A stretch of DNA of 64,000 nt from Melanocharis versteri. Taxonomy: Eukaryota > Chordata > Aves > Passeriformes > Melanocharitidae. A model generated the notes under the pieces. The model saw nothing but the letters and a program-made list of their open reading frames with translations, was not told where the DNA came from and ran no database searches. Both the position numbers and the translations under genes were made by a program. Of the stretch, positions 1-10,900 are shown in pieces. Where the stretch lies: positions 62,001 through 126,000 of the forward strand of contig VZTG01003742.1 of assembly GCA_013397845.1 (NCBI GenBank), read 5' to 3'. How positions within the stretch are numbered: position 1 is the stretch's first letter; every line of letters begins with the position of its first letter.

Positions 1-1393
1 GGATGGAGCTATGTCTAGCTGGGCGCTGTCCTCGTGGTGTCTCCTGGGCTGTGGTGGGGGACTGGGCATCTCCTGGGGTGGGGAGGGCTTCAGGCTGGGG
101 GCTTGTCTAGTGCTGTAGCAGGGCAGCCTCAGCAAACACTGAGCTGTGCTTTTGGCATGGTTTGTGATGTTCCTGGGTCAAATCTAAACCATTTTGTTGG
201 GACAGTGGAGTTCAGGGATCCCTCCTGGGGGTGCACAGGCGTATCTGTCTCTGGGACACCCAGTTCAGCCCTTCTAGCTTTCATAACAGCCCCAAATTTT
301 ATTTGTTTTTCCCTCCAGCTACGTGGTAAAATAACACTTTTTCTTGATTTTCTCACAGCGCTGTAACCTGCCTCTCACAGGTTTTAGCTTTTTCTCCCTG
401 TTCTCGCTTGCATCCTGCCCTTCAGACCCTCTGTCCTCTCCAGCCAAAGCTGGTGGTGATCATCACGAGAGCTCTTCTCCCTCTTCTTCCACATCCACAT
501 TGAGTCTGTAGCTGTTCCATCATCAGGGCGAGCCTTTTTCAGCTGAGGATCTGGGCTCACATCATTGCCTAGCTGGAATGTGGGTCTTTGGCTTTCCAGG
601 CCTAGGGTGAACATTCTGGTTCACAATCTTTGTCCTGGAGTGAGCTGGGAAGGGAGGGAACTGCTCTGCTTTTGCACTCAGGTGAGGCTGGACTTTTTGG
701 AATTTGGGAAATTTGCCTGACAGTGCAAAAGCGATGTAGAAAAGGTGATTACTTCACTCCTGATGCCCTTGGGAGGTGGGTAAACACTCCTGGTAAGTCA
801 AAGTCCACCAAATGTCAACAGGATTGTGTCACCTCGCGGGCAAAGCTACCTGTGAAAATTATTTCTGGGTGACTTTTGCCTCACATTGCCTTTCCTGCTT
901 TTATTGTGGCTGGTTGAGGTTCTCCAGTCACCATCACAGCTCCACACCATCTCCAGGATAATGAGGATGGAGCACCTTGCTGTGCCCAGCTCGGGGTGGC
1001 AGCTGCTGGCGCTCCACATTTCCTAGAAGTGACTTGACAGGGAGCTGTTCCCAGACTCTGTGCTTTTCCTTCCTTATATCTGAGCAAAACCATAATTTTG
1101 ACAGGCCAGTGATGCAGAAAATAACTTGCTGCTCTCCAACTGTTGCATCCCTTGACCCCAATTAGAATGTGGTGCATGTAGAAGTGTCAGCTCCTTGCTT
1201 TCTCTCCGCTCCCCGTCTCCCTGACCAAAATTCCCATTACAAGGATGACACCTGAGCTCTTCACAGGGCGGAAAGCGCCGCTGACCAAAGACAGAATCAG
1301 AGTGGACGTGAAGTCCAGCTCCTCTGGGGGTTTTCTGCCCTTGGTTTCAGGACAAGGAGCAGGAAAGCTGTCAGGAAGGAGCATGGTAGTGTC
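1..1393. other. Unique noncoding sequence, no gene recognised
   Basis: Frames of up to about 110 codons are open on both strands but overlap each other and show no known domain, signal peptide or codon bias. No repeat family is recognised up to the first CR1 tail at 1,394. Confidence 0.6.
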
Positions 1394-1455
1394 GTTGATG
1401 GTTGGGCTGGATGATCCTTGAGATCTTTTCCAACTATAATGATTTCATGATTGAA
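1394..1455 (+). repeat. CR1 LINE, short 3' tail
   Basis: The text reads as the last part of a CR1 3' UTR: GTTGGGCTGGATGATCC, then AGATCTTTTCCAAC, then a degraded ATGATTTCATGATTG tail. It is severely 5'-truncated, as most CR1 copies are. It lies about 100 bp upstream of another CR1 fragment in the same orientation but carries a different 3' UTR variant, so the two are probably separate insertions. Confidence 0.75.
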
Positions 1456-1561
1456 TAAGATATTCCAACCTATGGGGAGATCTCCCCTTCACCTGCCTTT
1501 ATAGGAGTGGACCTATAGGATTGGCTTATCCACTGAAATGTAAAGTTTCAAGGTCGAAGCC

Positions 1562-1724
1562 TTGAGGTTGTGGCTGCCCCTGGATCCCTGGAAGTGTTCC
1601 AGCCCAGGCTGCACGGGGCTCTGAGCACCCTGGGATAGTGGAAGGTGTCCCTGCCCTTGGCAGGGGTGGAAGTGGATAATTGCGAAGGTCCTTTCCATCC
1701 CAAACCATTCTGTGATTCCATGAT
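1562..1724 (+). repeat. CR1 LINE, 3' fragment
   Basis: Recognised by GGTTGTGGCTGCCCCTGGATCC, GGAAGTGTTCCAGCCCAGGCTG, CACCCTGGGATAGTGGAAGG, the CCCTTGGCAGGGGTGGAA block and the terminal CCATTCTGTGATTCCATGA. A 189-codon frame open on the opposite strand (1,513-2,082) runs through this element and is not a gene. Confidence 0.92.
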
Positions 1725-2364
1725 AAATCTCTGCGTTCCTTGCAGACCTCCAGCTTGGTATCAGAGCTTTTCTTTTCAACAGCTGATGCCCTAAGGGCTG
1801 TGAAGGATGAGTAATTGTGTCCGTGGAAGGGGTGTGAGGTAGCCCATGGATCAGTGGGATTTCAGTGGGATTCAGGACCATCCAAAACTCCTCGTGCTCT
1901 TTTACCACCCCACGACCCTGCCCTTCATGTTGAAGACCCACTGGCAGCTCCCTCACGTTCTGCTGCAAGCTTGGCATGAGCTCTGAAGCCAAGAGAGCAG
2001 AAAGCAGGACTGGGTTTGTGCCTGAGCTGGGTTTGGCTTCTCCTCCCACGGCTCTGAAGGCTGAGTTGTTGGGATCGGACATCGGGCGCGTTTCCCTCGC
2101 GCTCCGCGAGGCACAGCCTCTCCTCAGGTTATCTGTGTGTGTGATTCAAGGGGATGGCAGGAGGGCAGAGTTCCAGGCTCTGACTCATTCAGTCTTTTCC
2201 CACTGCTGCTGTAATTCAAGTGGAAGTCTCAGAAGATGGTAAAACCTTCAGGCGCGTGAAAGATGCCAGGATTTAAGCGCATGTGAATGAATCCAGGGCT
2301 CGTTTTTGAACCTGGAAAAACAGGGTAGGCTTGCTGCGATCTCATTGCTCTGCCTGCTGTCGCG
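1725..2364. other. Unique noncoding sequence
   Basis: A small CpG-containing patch lies around 2,080-2,110 (GGGCGCGTTTCCCTCGCGCT). It is too short for a CpG island. No exon, RNA gene or repeat family is recognised. Confidence 0.55.
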
Positions 2365-2640
2365 GAGTGACAGAACAAGGGGGAATGGCTTTCAGCTGCG
2401 AGAGAGAAGGTTCAGATTAGATGTTGGGGAAAAAAAAAATCATTATTTAGAGGGTGGTGAGGCCCTGGCAGAGGTTTCCCAGAGAAGCTGTGGCTGCCCC
2501 ATCCCTGGAAGTGTCCAAGGCCAGGTTGGATGGGGCTTGGAGCACCCTGGGATAGAGGAAGGTGTCCCTCCCCATGGCAGGGGGTGGAATGAAATGATCT
2601 TTAAAGTCCCTTCCAACCCAACCCATTCTGTGATTCTGTG
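2365..2640 (+). repeat. CR1 LINE, 3' fragment (first of a tandem pair)
   Basis: This starts at the AGTGACAGAACAAGGGGGAATGGC block and continues through the TTCAGATTAGATGTTGGG, GGTGGTGAGGCCCTGGCA and GAAGCTGTGGCTGCCCC blocks to CCCATTCTGTGATTCTGTG. An A9 run at about 2,431-2,440 replaces part of the usual AGGAAGAAATTCTT text. Its tail is abutted directly by a second CR1 tail. Confidence 0.95.
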
Positions 2641-2711
2641 GTCTTAATGGTTGGACTTGATGATCTTAAATGTCTTTTCCAACCTAAATGATTCTGTGAT
2701 TCTGTGATTGT
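2641..2711 (+). repeat. CR1 LINE, short 3' tail fused to the preceding CR1
   Basis: GGTTGGACTTGATGATCTTAAA, GTCTTTTCCAACCTAAATGA and a double ATTCTGTG tail begin where the previous element's tail ends. The variant (CAACCTAAATG rather than CAACCCAAACC) belongs to a different CR1 3' UTR type. The pair is therefore an insertion next to, or recombination within, the tail repeat rather than an internal duplication. Confidence 0.88.
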
Positions 2712-4524
2712 ATCATGGTAAAGCTCAGGACCAGCCCAGGGAAACAGCTGAGCATACAGAGCACAGCGATCCATCAAAGCTCCTGCCCTCCATGTGGGAT
2801 TTCCCTCCCTGCTGGGTGCCCTGGGACCTCCTGTAATCACTGAGGATGGTCCTGGCCATGGCTTTCCCTCCCTGCCACGCCTTTAGGATTCATCAGCACG
2901 CTCTGGACATTCCTGCTGGATTCCTTCGTGCTCCCTCTGACACTCCCTGTACCCTTACTAGGCAGATGTTGGGTTGAAGATGGAACCTCCTCCTGCCGTG
3001 GGGTGATGAAGCTCACTGCAAAGGCCAGTGCATCCAGATTTCCCTTGATCCTGCTCCTGAAATTGAGGTTCTATTCAGGCTGGTCATCCTGACCTTCCCT
3101 GCAGCGTAGGGCACAGGGAGGGTCCATCCCCAGGCCTGGGTGTTGGCTGTCCCTCACACGTCCTTGCTTGGAGGCAAGGGAAGAGTTCAGAAACCCTCCA
3201 GTGCTGCAGGAAGAAAGATCCTGCTGGCTGGAAACTCCGTGAAGGAAATCCAAGCTGTGAGCAGAAAGCTGTTACATCAGTATTTGGATTTGAAATAACT
3301 GGAGGTATAACTCATGCCAAAAAACCCCCAAAACACCTTTTTTTTGGGCTCTGCAACAGTTCTTTTATCCATTAAACAGCAGCAACAACCACCACTGCAG
3401 CTTCCAAAGCTACTGAATGAACAGAGCCCTCTCTTTCCTTTGTTCTTGCTGTGTGAGAAGCAGGTGATGCCGAGGTGTTTCAGAGTCTCAGCTCCGAGAA
3501 GCTCTTTAATCTGAAGGGATCATGTAATCTGTGAGTGACAGGAGTAATTGTGACACTGATTGAGCTGTGGTGGCTCCACGCTCAGAAGACTTTTGTCTCT
3601 GCACTCGGGATGAGTGGCAGATAAAAGATCTGCTTCATAACTTGTGCCACGAGAGAAGGAGAGATGATGTGGGAGGGAAGAACCGAGCCCTCTGAACAGA
3701 TCAGCCACTTCATTCATTTTCTTCTGCACTCTGGGTTGGGATGATGAAGACTGCTCCTCTTGGAAGGACCGTTCCAGCTGAGGAATGATGCTGGTGTGAA
3801 GAAGGTTCAGAAATTCCCCGTTTTTCTGACCATCTTCCCCAGAGATCACAACCAGAAGCAGAGGGAGAAAAGCTGTTCTGGCCAACACCGCTGTCAACAA
3901 ACCCCTGCCTTGGCTCTCTGGCTGGAGAGCCCAGAGTGAGGTGAAAAATTGTGGTAATGTTTATTTTACAGAAGATAAGCTTTAAGCTGAATGTATTATG
4001 GTGTTTTGGCTGACAGCAATCAGGGATTTTTTTTTCCCCCCTAGAATAAGAAAATAGCTGCCCAATCTCCAGCTTCATTTTAACCTGAAAAATGTTGGTG
4101 GCTTGACAATGGTTTGAGAAAGGATTTCTGGATGAAAACCTAATGAATGGCTCTAAAGTTGATTAAGAAGGAGGGGAGATGCTAAGTCAAAGTTTTCTAG
4201 CTAGAAATAGTGATTTATTTTCCAGCTATCTTTGCAAATGACAAAATAACTAATTAGATACAATTCATCATCAGAACTTAAAGCTGCCACTGGTGTAAGA
4301 TGGAAGGTTTTATGAACAATTCACAGTCTCAAATTCTGATTTGAATGTAGCATAGTGTGTATTGAGAGTTAGTCAAACGCACTGAGGCGCTGGGAAAGGC
4401 TTAATAAGATTCTAAAATTCTGACCCCCTGTAGATTTTTTTTCTGATGAAGGATTTGAAAAGGGCGTTTTGGAAAGATGTTTTATATGGTAGTAGTCTTT
4501 TCCCATAAAACATCAGCCATAATA
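2712..4524. other. Unique noncoding sequence, AT-rich in its second half
   Basis: The open frames at 3,520-3,900 and 3,710-4,078 on the minus strand overlap and resemble no family. From about 4,080 to 4,520 the sequence becomes AT-rich, with TTTTATTTTACAG-like and TAATTA-like words. No dispersed repeat is recognised. Confidence 0.55.
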
Positions 4525-4645
4525 ATTATTTTTATGCAGATCCTGAGGCACAGAGAGATTAAATGACTTTCTCAAGGTCAGACAGTGAGTCAGAGGCAGA
4601 ACCAGGGAATGAAGACGAGTTTTGATTCAGGGTCTGTGGCACGTT
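4525..4645 (+). repeat. MIR-like (CORE-SINE) remnant
   Basis: The run CTGAGGCACAGAGAGATTAA, followed by ATGACTTTCTCAAGGTCAGACAG, GAGTCAGAGGCAGAACCAGGG and a trailing GATTCAGGGTCTGTGGCAC, follows the order of the MIR core and 3' half. MIR-related SINEs predate the mammal-reptile split, so diverged copies are expected in birds. Similarity is judged from remembered consensus text only. The tRNA-like head with its A and B boxes is not evident. Confidence 0.7.
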
Positions 4646-4946
4646 CTCAAGTAGCCCTCACTCAGATCTCCAGGGCTGGATGCACTCAATTTTTCTGGAT
4701 CTGATGTCCCAGCATCTCCTATCCCTGCTGGGAGGATTTCAACCCTGGAAGTGGATAATCCCAGCCATTTTTTGATTTATCTTTGGAATCGGCATGACCT
4801 TCATGAAGGTGTTGATGAGCACGTTGTCCTTGGTGGGTGAACTCCCAGAGGATCATTGTGATGATGACTGACGTCTTCAGTGGCTTCTCAGTACTTAAAG
4901 GAGACTTATAAAAAAGAGGAGAGTGATTTTTTTGCATGGGCAGATG
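4646..4946. other. Unique noncoding spacer
   Basis: This spacer lies between the MIR-like remnant and the next CR1. A short minus-strand frame (4,719-4,937) shows no recognisable domain. Confidence 0.5.
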
Positions 4947-5216
4947 GTGGTAGGACAGAGGGGAATGGTTTCATTCTGGCAGAGGGCAGGCTTGGATTAG
5001 ATGTTAGCAAGAAATTCCTTATTCAGAGGGTGGTGAGGACCTGGAACGGGTGACCCAGAGAAGTTGTGGATGTCCCATCCCTGGAGGTGTCCAAGGCCAG
5101 GTTGGACGGGGCTTGGAGCAACCTGGGACAGTGGGAGGTGTCCCTGCCCATGGCAGGGGGTAGAACTGGATGATCTTTAAGGTCCCTTCCAACCCAAACC
5201 ATTCTGGGATTCTTAT
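4947..5216 (+). repeat. CR1 LINE, 3' fragment
   Basis: GTAGGACAGAGGGGAATGG opens the fragment. TTGGATTAGATGTTAGCAAGAAATTCC, CAGAGGGTGGTGAGGACC, CAAGGCCAGGTTGGACGGGG, CCCATGGCAGGGGG and TTCCAACCCAAACCATTCTGGGATTC follow in the expected order. The similarity between words is high, so the copy is relatively young. Confidence 0.95.
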
Positions 5217-6084
5217 TTGGCTGCGTTGTCACTCAATATCCAAGGTGGAGCCTGTGGGAAGGGATCAGGCAGAAGCTTTCCTGCATGGCTTTCTACTGAC
5301 AAAAGACCTGTCCTTAATTTCCAATCTGCACTGGGTGATTCTCAAAGCCTTCCCTGGGATCACCTGGAGATTGGAAATCGTGCAGCCTTGCAGTGCTGAG
5401 ACACTGCTGCCTGTAAGGACACGTGTAGTGGTGAATCTTGCATTGCTGCTGCTGCTGCTGGCCAGTGCTGAGTGGGGATTTGCATTCTGGCCTTTTTGCA
5501 AATCTTCCTGTCGAGCCAAGTTCAGCTGCACCAGCTCCCAGGGGACACATGAACTGTAGTAGTTGTTTGCTCGCTCAGTGAAGTCGAATAAGTCAGCTGC
5601 ATTCCTCTCTGGACATTGTTTGTGTCTCCAGATATCTCCTCGTGAGTTATTAGCTATGGAGAAGACTTATTGCCAAGATACTGGGCTTAGTTTAGTCTCC
5701 TGGTCACTGCAGGTTTCCTTCCAAATATATTTTGTTCTAAGTGGCTCGAGTGCTGCTCCTCCTGACATTTCCCCCGGGCCTCTCCCCTGCAGTCTGGTGG
5801 TTCTTGCTGTCAGGAAGTTATCCCTCATGCTCAGGCTACTTCTTATCAGTCTGTCACTTTTTCAACTCATTGGGCTAATAGTTCTCCCAGCACAAGAGCC
5901 GTCTCTCTGTGTCCTTTTGCCCTGCTCTCCCCAGGGGAGCCTCTTCTTGCACTAAAAGAGGGTCAGGCTTGATGACTTTACAGGTCTTTTTCTGCCCTCG
6001 TGCTCTGACTCCTTGGAGTCTCAAAGATTCTGGGTCTGACTTCCAGTGAACTCTGGCAGAGTGTGCAAAAGGATAGATTTTATA
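5217..6084. other. Unique noncoding sequence with a short CTG run
   Basis: A (CTG)5 run lies near 5,445-5,461. GTCAGGCTTGATGACTTTACAGGTCTTTTT at 5,957-5,988 weakly resembles a CR1 3' end, but it lacks the terminal repeat and is not called. The plus-strand frames of about 130 codons at 5,170 and 5,563 resemble no family. Confidence 0.5.
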
Positions 6085-6345
6085 AAACAGAATCCTGGAA
6101 TAATTTAGGTTGCAAAAAACCTCTAAGATCATCAAGACCAATCATTCCCTCAGCACTGCTAAGGCCACCACTACACAATGTCCCCAAGTGCCACATCTAC
6201 ATGGCTGTAAAATCCCTCCAGGGATGGGGACTCCACCCCTGCCCTGGCCAGCCTGTTCCTGGGCTTGACAACCCTTTCCATGAAAAATTTTTTCCTAATA
6301 CCCAACCTCAACCTTCCCTGGTGCAATTTGAGGCCATTTCCTCAA
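6085..6345 (-). repeat. CR1 LINE, 3' fragment
   Basis: Read on the minus strand, it ends in CCTAAATTATTCCAGGATTCTG. In plus orientation the blocks AAGACCAATCATTCC, AGCACTGCTAAGGCCACCACT, GTCCCCAAGTGCCACATC and AAATCCCTCCAGGGATGGGGACTCC mark the CR1 3' UTR type that carries a fixed 'chicken-like' AGTGGTGGCCTTGGCAGTGC segment. The 5' limit sits near AACCTCAACCTTCCCTGGTGCAATTTGAGG. Confidence 0.93.
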
Positions 6346-7654
6346 GTAAGCAATGAAGATATCGGAGTTCATAAATCCCAGGGGTTTAGACATTCTCATA
6401 AATATGAGAATTGTATCCATGAAGGGGTGAGATGGTCTTTTCTGTCCTGGATGTACATTATTTGTGGGGGCATAGGGAAAGCCTGAGTTATTCCGGCACT
6501 GAAACTGTTTCTCACGTTTGCAGCGGGGTTTTTTAAGGATGTGAAGGAACAGGGAAGAGAAGGCAGGAAAAAAATGTGAGAAAGATGATTTTTGATGCTC
6601 ATCTGAGGAACCCTGAAAAGGCTGAAGGCCCTTTCTCCTCATAGATTCAGTTCAGGGCTGGGACACCACTGAAATCTTCCAGGCACCCCATGCATTTAAG
6701 GCTCATCAAGGCAGCTCTTCCATCTTGGCTCCAGATGTGCACAGATGTTGAGCAGAGCTTTGCCCGGCCGTGCACCATCGTTTGGCATCAGCAGCACTCT
6801 CCTGCATCCCCAGCCTCCCCTCTGGAGGACACCTCAGCAGCCGAGCAGCTGGACTGGAGAGGAGAGCAGCAGTGCTCAGTGCTGATTAAGCACTAATGTA
6901 ATTAATAGCCTCTTACCATCCTTACATTACCAACAACGTCAGCGTGTCAGTAACTATTTACAATATAACTTACACAAATGTCATTTTGCTACACTGAGCA
7001 CTTCATATTTCGCAATTCCCTGCCACAGTAATAAAATCAGTCAGCCGGTCGGAAGGGAAACACACCCAGGAGATATCATTATTAATGGCACTGGGCCAGG
7101 CTTTCCACGAGCTGTGTGGGAGGCAGAGGAGCAGAGAGGAGCTCATTCCTGCACTGAGATGCCCTCAAGTCTCTGCACGGGATCGCTTTGCATCCAGCTG
7201 AGGGAGGGCTCAGTTATGCAGCCGGCAAAGTTTGGAAGGGTTTTGTCATTTATCTCCTCGTAGTTAACATCAACCCAGTGTGTTATCCAGGCCTCTGCAC
7301 AGTTTGGTTTTAAAGGCCTCAAATCATTTCACTTGTCTTGAATTGATTGTTTCCTGCAGTAAAAGATTTTTCCCTGTGCTTCCTGTGTAACATCCTGAGC
7401 CCTGGGCATCCAAAGGCCCTTTTCCTCATGAGCTGGGGATTCTGCCCTGGTACTGAATGAAGGTGGCTTTGATGCCCTGGTGCTTTGTTTTAAAGTCCTG
7501 AATTAGTGGCTGGGTTGGATCTTGGCATCCCTAATTGGTCATTTGCACGGAGAGCTGATCTCTGACGCTGTAGTCCAGGTTCACTGCGGCCTTGCAGCAC
7601 TTAGAGGGCTTAGAAAGAAGGGAGAAGGTGACTTTATCCACAGGCAGAGGGTGA
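6346..7654. other. Unique noncoding sequence holding a conserved-element candidate
   Basis: The stretch has no recognisable exon. Its central part, 6,885-7,110, is AT-rich and motif-dense and is listed separately. A GT-rich, CpG-poor background surrounds it. Confidence 0.5.
6885..7110. promoter_or_regulatory. Candidate conserved noncoding element
   Basis: The block is AT-rich and repeat-free. It contains GTAATTAATAG (6,899-6,909), several short inverted TTA/TAA words, TTACAATATAACTTACAC and ATATCATTATTAATGGCAC. Homeodomain-type TAATTA cores and a sharp change in composition against the GC-richer flanks are typical of vertebrate enhancers. This is inferred from composition only; no alignment was possible. 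Confidence 0.3.
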
Positions 7655-7927
7655 GAGGCTGATGGGGAACAGTTTTAAACTAAGAGGAGAGGTTGAGATC
7701 CATTGTTAAGAAGAAATTCTTCCCTGTGAGGGTGAGGAGGCCCTGGCACAGGGTGCCCAGAGAAGCTGTGGCTGCCCCTGGATCCCTGGAAGTGTCCAAG
7801 GCCAGGTTGGACTGGGCTTGGAGCAACCTGGGATAGTGGAAGCTGTCCCTGCCCATGGAAATGGGGTTGGAACTGGGTGATCTTTAAGGTCCCTTCCAAC
7901 CCAAACCATTCTAGGATTCCATGATTC
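7655..7927 (+). repeat. CR1 LINE, 3' fragment
   Basis: GGCTGATGGGGAACAGTTTTAAAC and GAAGAAATTCTTCCCTGTGAGGGTGAGGAGGCC begin the copy. CAGGGTGCCCAGAGAAGCTG, CTGGATCCCTGGAAGTGTCC and CCAACCCAAACCATTCTAGGATTCC complete it. It is one of the best-preserved 3' ends in the window. Both open frames on its minus strand are consequences of the repeat. Confidence 0.95.
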
Positions 7928-10900
7928 ATGGGGGTGTGAAGACACTTAATTACTGAAGGTGCCCAATCCTCATTGTTTTAAGGCAGAATATGCTGAAATA
8001 TCCTAAAAACCTTCCATCAGGATGCAGCTCCCAGTGACAGCAGTGCAAAAATTCCTGCTGACTTCCCTGGGAGCTGCACAGATCCCAAAAGGACTTTTTA
8101 TATCCTGTTTTCTTCTCTGATGAGTGCCACCTTTACATGGGTTGTTCTGTTGGCATGGATCTCTCCAGAGAGATCCAGCTTTGCAAAACTGGGATCAAAT
8201 AATTTCCTGCTACTGTTCCTCTGTTTTCCTTCCCAAGATCCTGAACCTCTCTATGCAAGTCAGCCACATCAGGATCCAGGAATATTTGTGAAGCTGTGTG
8301 AGACCCATTAATGTGGATCTCTATGCAAACAAAGAATGTGGCAGCACTTGAAGGTATTTTGCTACGGTTTCAGATCTAACAGCAGCCATGGCAAGTCTGC
8401 ATTTGTCTGTTAAAAACCAAAAAGAACACGTAGGAAAAAGAAAAAGCTCCCAGCACTTGATGGATTAACTTGTGCATTGACTGCCTAGAGCACTGGAGGT
8501 CCGGGTGGGATAAAAATGCACGTGGCCCATCTGACACACAGCAAGTATTGAAATCAGTGGAATTACATGAAATGTAGAGATGAGTTTGCCCCCTCAATCC
8601 CCACTTTTCACTGTCACATTCTGATTCCAAGGCGAAATGTTATAAATCATGTACAGAACGGGGAAATGTGGAGCCTGTGTCAATTAACACAGGTGCCTGA
8701 GCTCCTGCGAGCCCTTGAGTTCTTGCAGAAGAACTGATGAGCAGAAGTGGCTGCAGCGAGAAATCTCAAAGGGCTCAAATCAAGCAGAAGTGTCAGTCAA
8801 GTAGCCCGACAATGCTGGGAAATCAGCGCTGAATTCTCCAGGAAGGGCGTTTGGGGAAAATGATGCCATTTGTTTGCAATTCTAATACAATGAATCAACA
8901 GATCGCTTGCAAAATGCTCCTAATGAGAATGTGCATAATGGATGTGCACAACCAGAGGGAGAGAGGCTGTGAGGAGAGGAGAGGAGAGATCTGGATCCAG
9001 GCCTTGCTGCTGAAATTTGGAAGTAGTTTGGTCAAGCTCAGATGGATCTGGCATATCCATAAAGTCAAGTCCTGGGAGAGCCTGGAAGTGAAAGGTGTCA
9101 GTTTTTGCTGCAGAAAAGGAGGTTTTGGTAAGGAAGGAGTTGTTATGGAGTGGTCAAGTGTTTGGTAAAAACAGCAAACATGGAAGCAAGATATGAAGTT
9201 TGAATGGATTAAAAATCACCTGGAAACTGAGACAGGTTTCCTAACAGATATTATTCCTCTGTTTTCTTTTCCTGCTGAGAAATCCAGCTTTTAGCACTGT
9301 TCAATTTTTGTTGTTGTTGGGTTTTGGTGGGTTTTTTGGGGTGGAGGGGGGAATTTCCATGGAAATTGGATAGAGAGCAATTATTCATTGTCTTTTCCAC
9401 TGTAAGAACAAGGGACTTTTGCAGGAAATGAGTCACCGCTGGATGAAAAATTGCAGGTTTTAATTATTTTCAAATTATTATTTTTTTCAGTCATACCAAG
9501 GAAAAGCAGAACCTAGATCCTCCTCCCAGTCAGAATAAGGGCTGCCATAGGAAAATAAGTAATAAAGGATGACCTGTTGGGGATCTGAATAAAACTTCTG
9601 AGCCAGGTGACCTCAAGGGTTACCTGGGATTTTTGCTCTTTTTGGGAATTGTTCTGTGGACAAGGAACAAGCAGGTTCTGAGAGTTGCTGGTGATCTCTG
9701 CTTTTTCTGGAGGCAGAGATGGGAATTGCTCAAACGTTTCTGCAATATAACGTCAGTCCTCAAGGGAGGTTACCAGGATTTCCCCATGAGTGGAAAGGTG
9801 CTCACACCCACAGCAAGAGCCAGGCTGGAAGCAGCAGTGTCACAGGACAGAATTCCTGCTGTGCAGTCCGTTTGTCCCACAGATGGTGTGTGAAAAATAC
9901 CAGATTACATCCACGGAAAAAAATGCCAGGTCTGGAGTGCTGGAATGCTGTACCATGACACATCTGCTCATGTTGACTTCAGATCCAGAAGGATCCATTG
10001 CTTTCTCCCTTAAAGGATCATTGGGCAGCAGAACAACAAATTCCTTGTAGGATTGGCCCAGGCCATCTGTATTTTTCTTTCCTCCACTGTGCAAATATGT
10101 GTATTGTGACATTAAATGTAGGCTGGGATGGTGGGAATACTCTGCTGCTCTGGCACTGGGAAGCCCCATCGAAGAAGGGCAGGAAATTGGGTTCCCTGAC
10201 CCTTCTTCCCTCCCTGGGATGATGCCTAAAAGATCAGGACTAATTTGTGTCAGGGCAGATTTCTGCTAATTATATTTTTTAATGTAAATTTTTTTCTCTT
10301 TCCTCTTTATTAGTTTTTTTCCCTCTGTCTCCTTCTCCCACTGCTTTCTGCTTCTTCCATTTTCTCTTTTCCCTAATGCTTCCCTAAAGCAAAACAAGGT
10401 GAACTTATGGTAAAGCACAGTTTTTATTGTCTACACTGAAATTTGTGCTATTCCAGGTGATCTTTCTTTATCTGGACCGAGAGAGGTTAAATAAGAGGCA
10501 GTGTTGTCTTTCACCTTCACACAGGTGCTTTAAGTGCTGCCTGTCAGGGTCAGTTTTAGGACCAGCCCAACCCACTGTGATCCAAAAAAGTGAGCAGAAC
10601 CCTGAGGAAGAGTGTGAAGATGGACCAGCTTCATTTTCCCAGCTTCCAGTAGCATGGGTGTTGTAAGGAATAGTTCTGAGGGAATTTTTTAAAAAAAGTC
10701 TTTGGGATTTGCCTCAATTTTTCATGAGAGGCAGCTGAGGTCTCTCAGCATCCTTTGGAGCATGGAGGTGTCTGCTGGGAAGATGGAAGAGGGAACTGCC
10801 CTCTTCCTTTCTTTTCTCCATGCTTTAGGATGGATGATGCTTTTGTGAGCCCCAGGAACATAAAAGAGACCTGCTGGCCCAGAGAGGAGGAAAGCAGGGG

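Noticed and set aside
5957..5995. Possible CR1 tail (GTCAGGCTTGATGACTTTACAGG)
   Set aside because: One block only, no terminal octamer and no upstream CR1 text.
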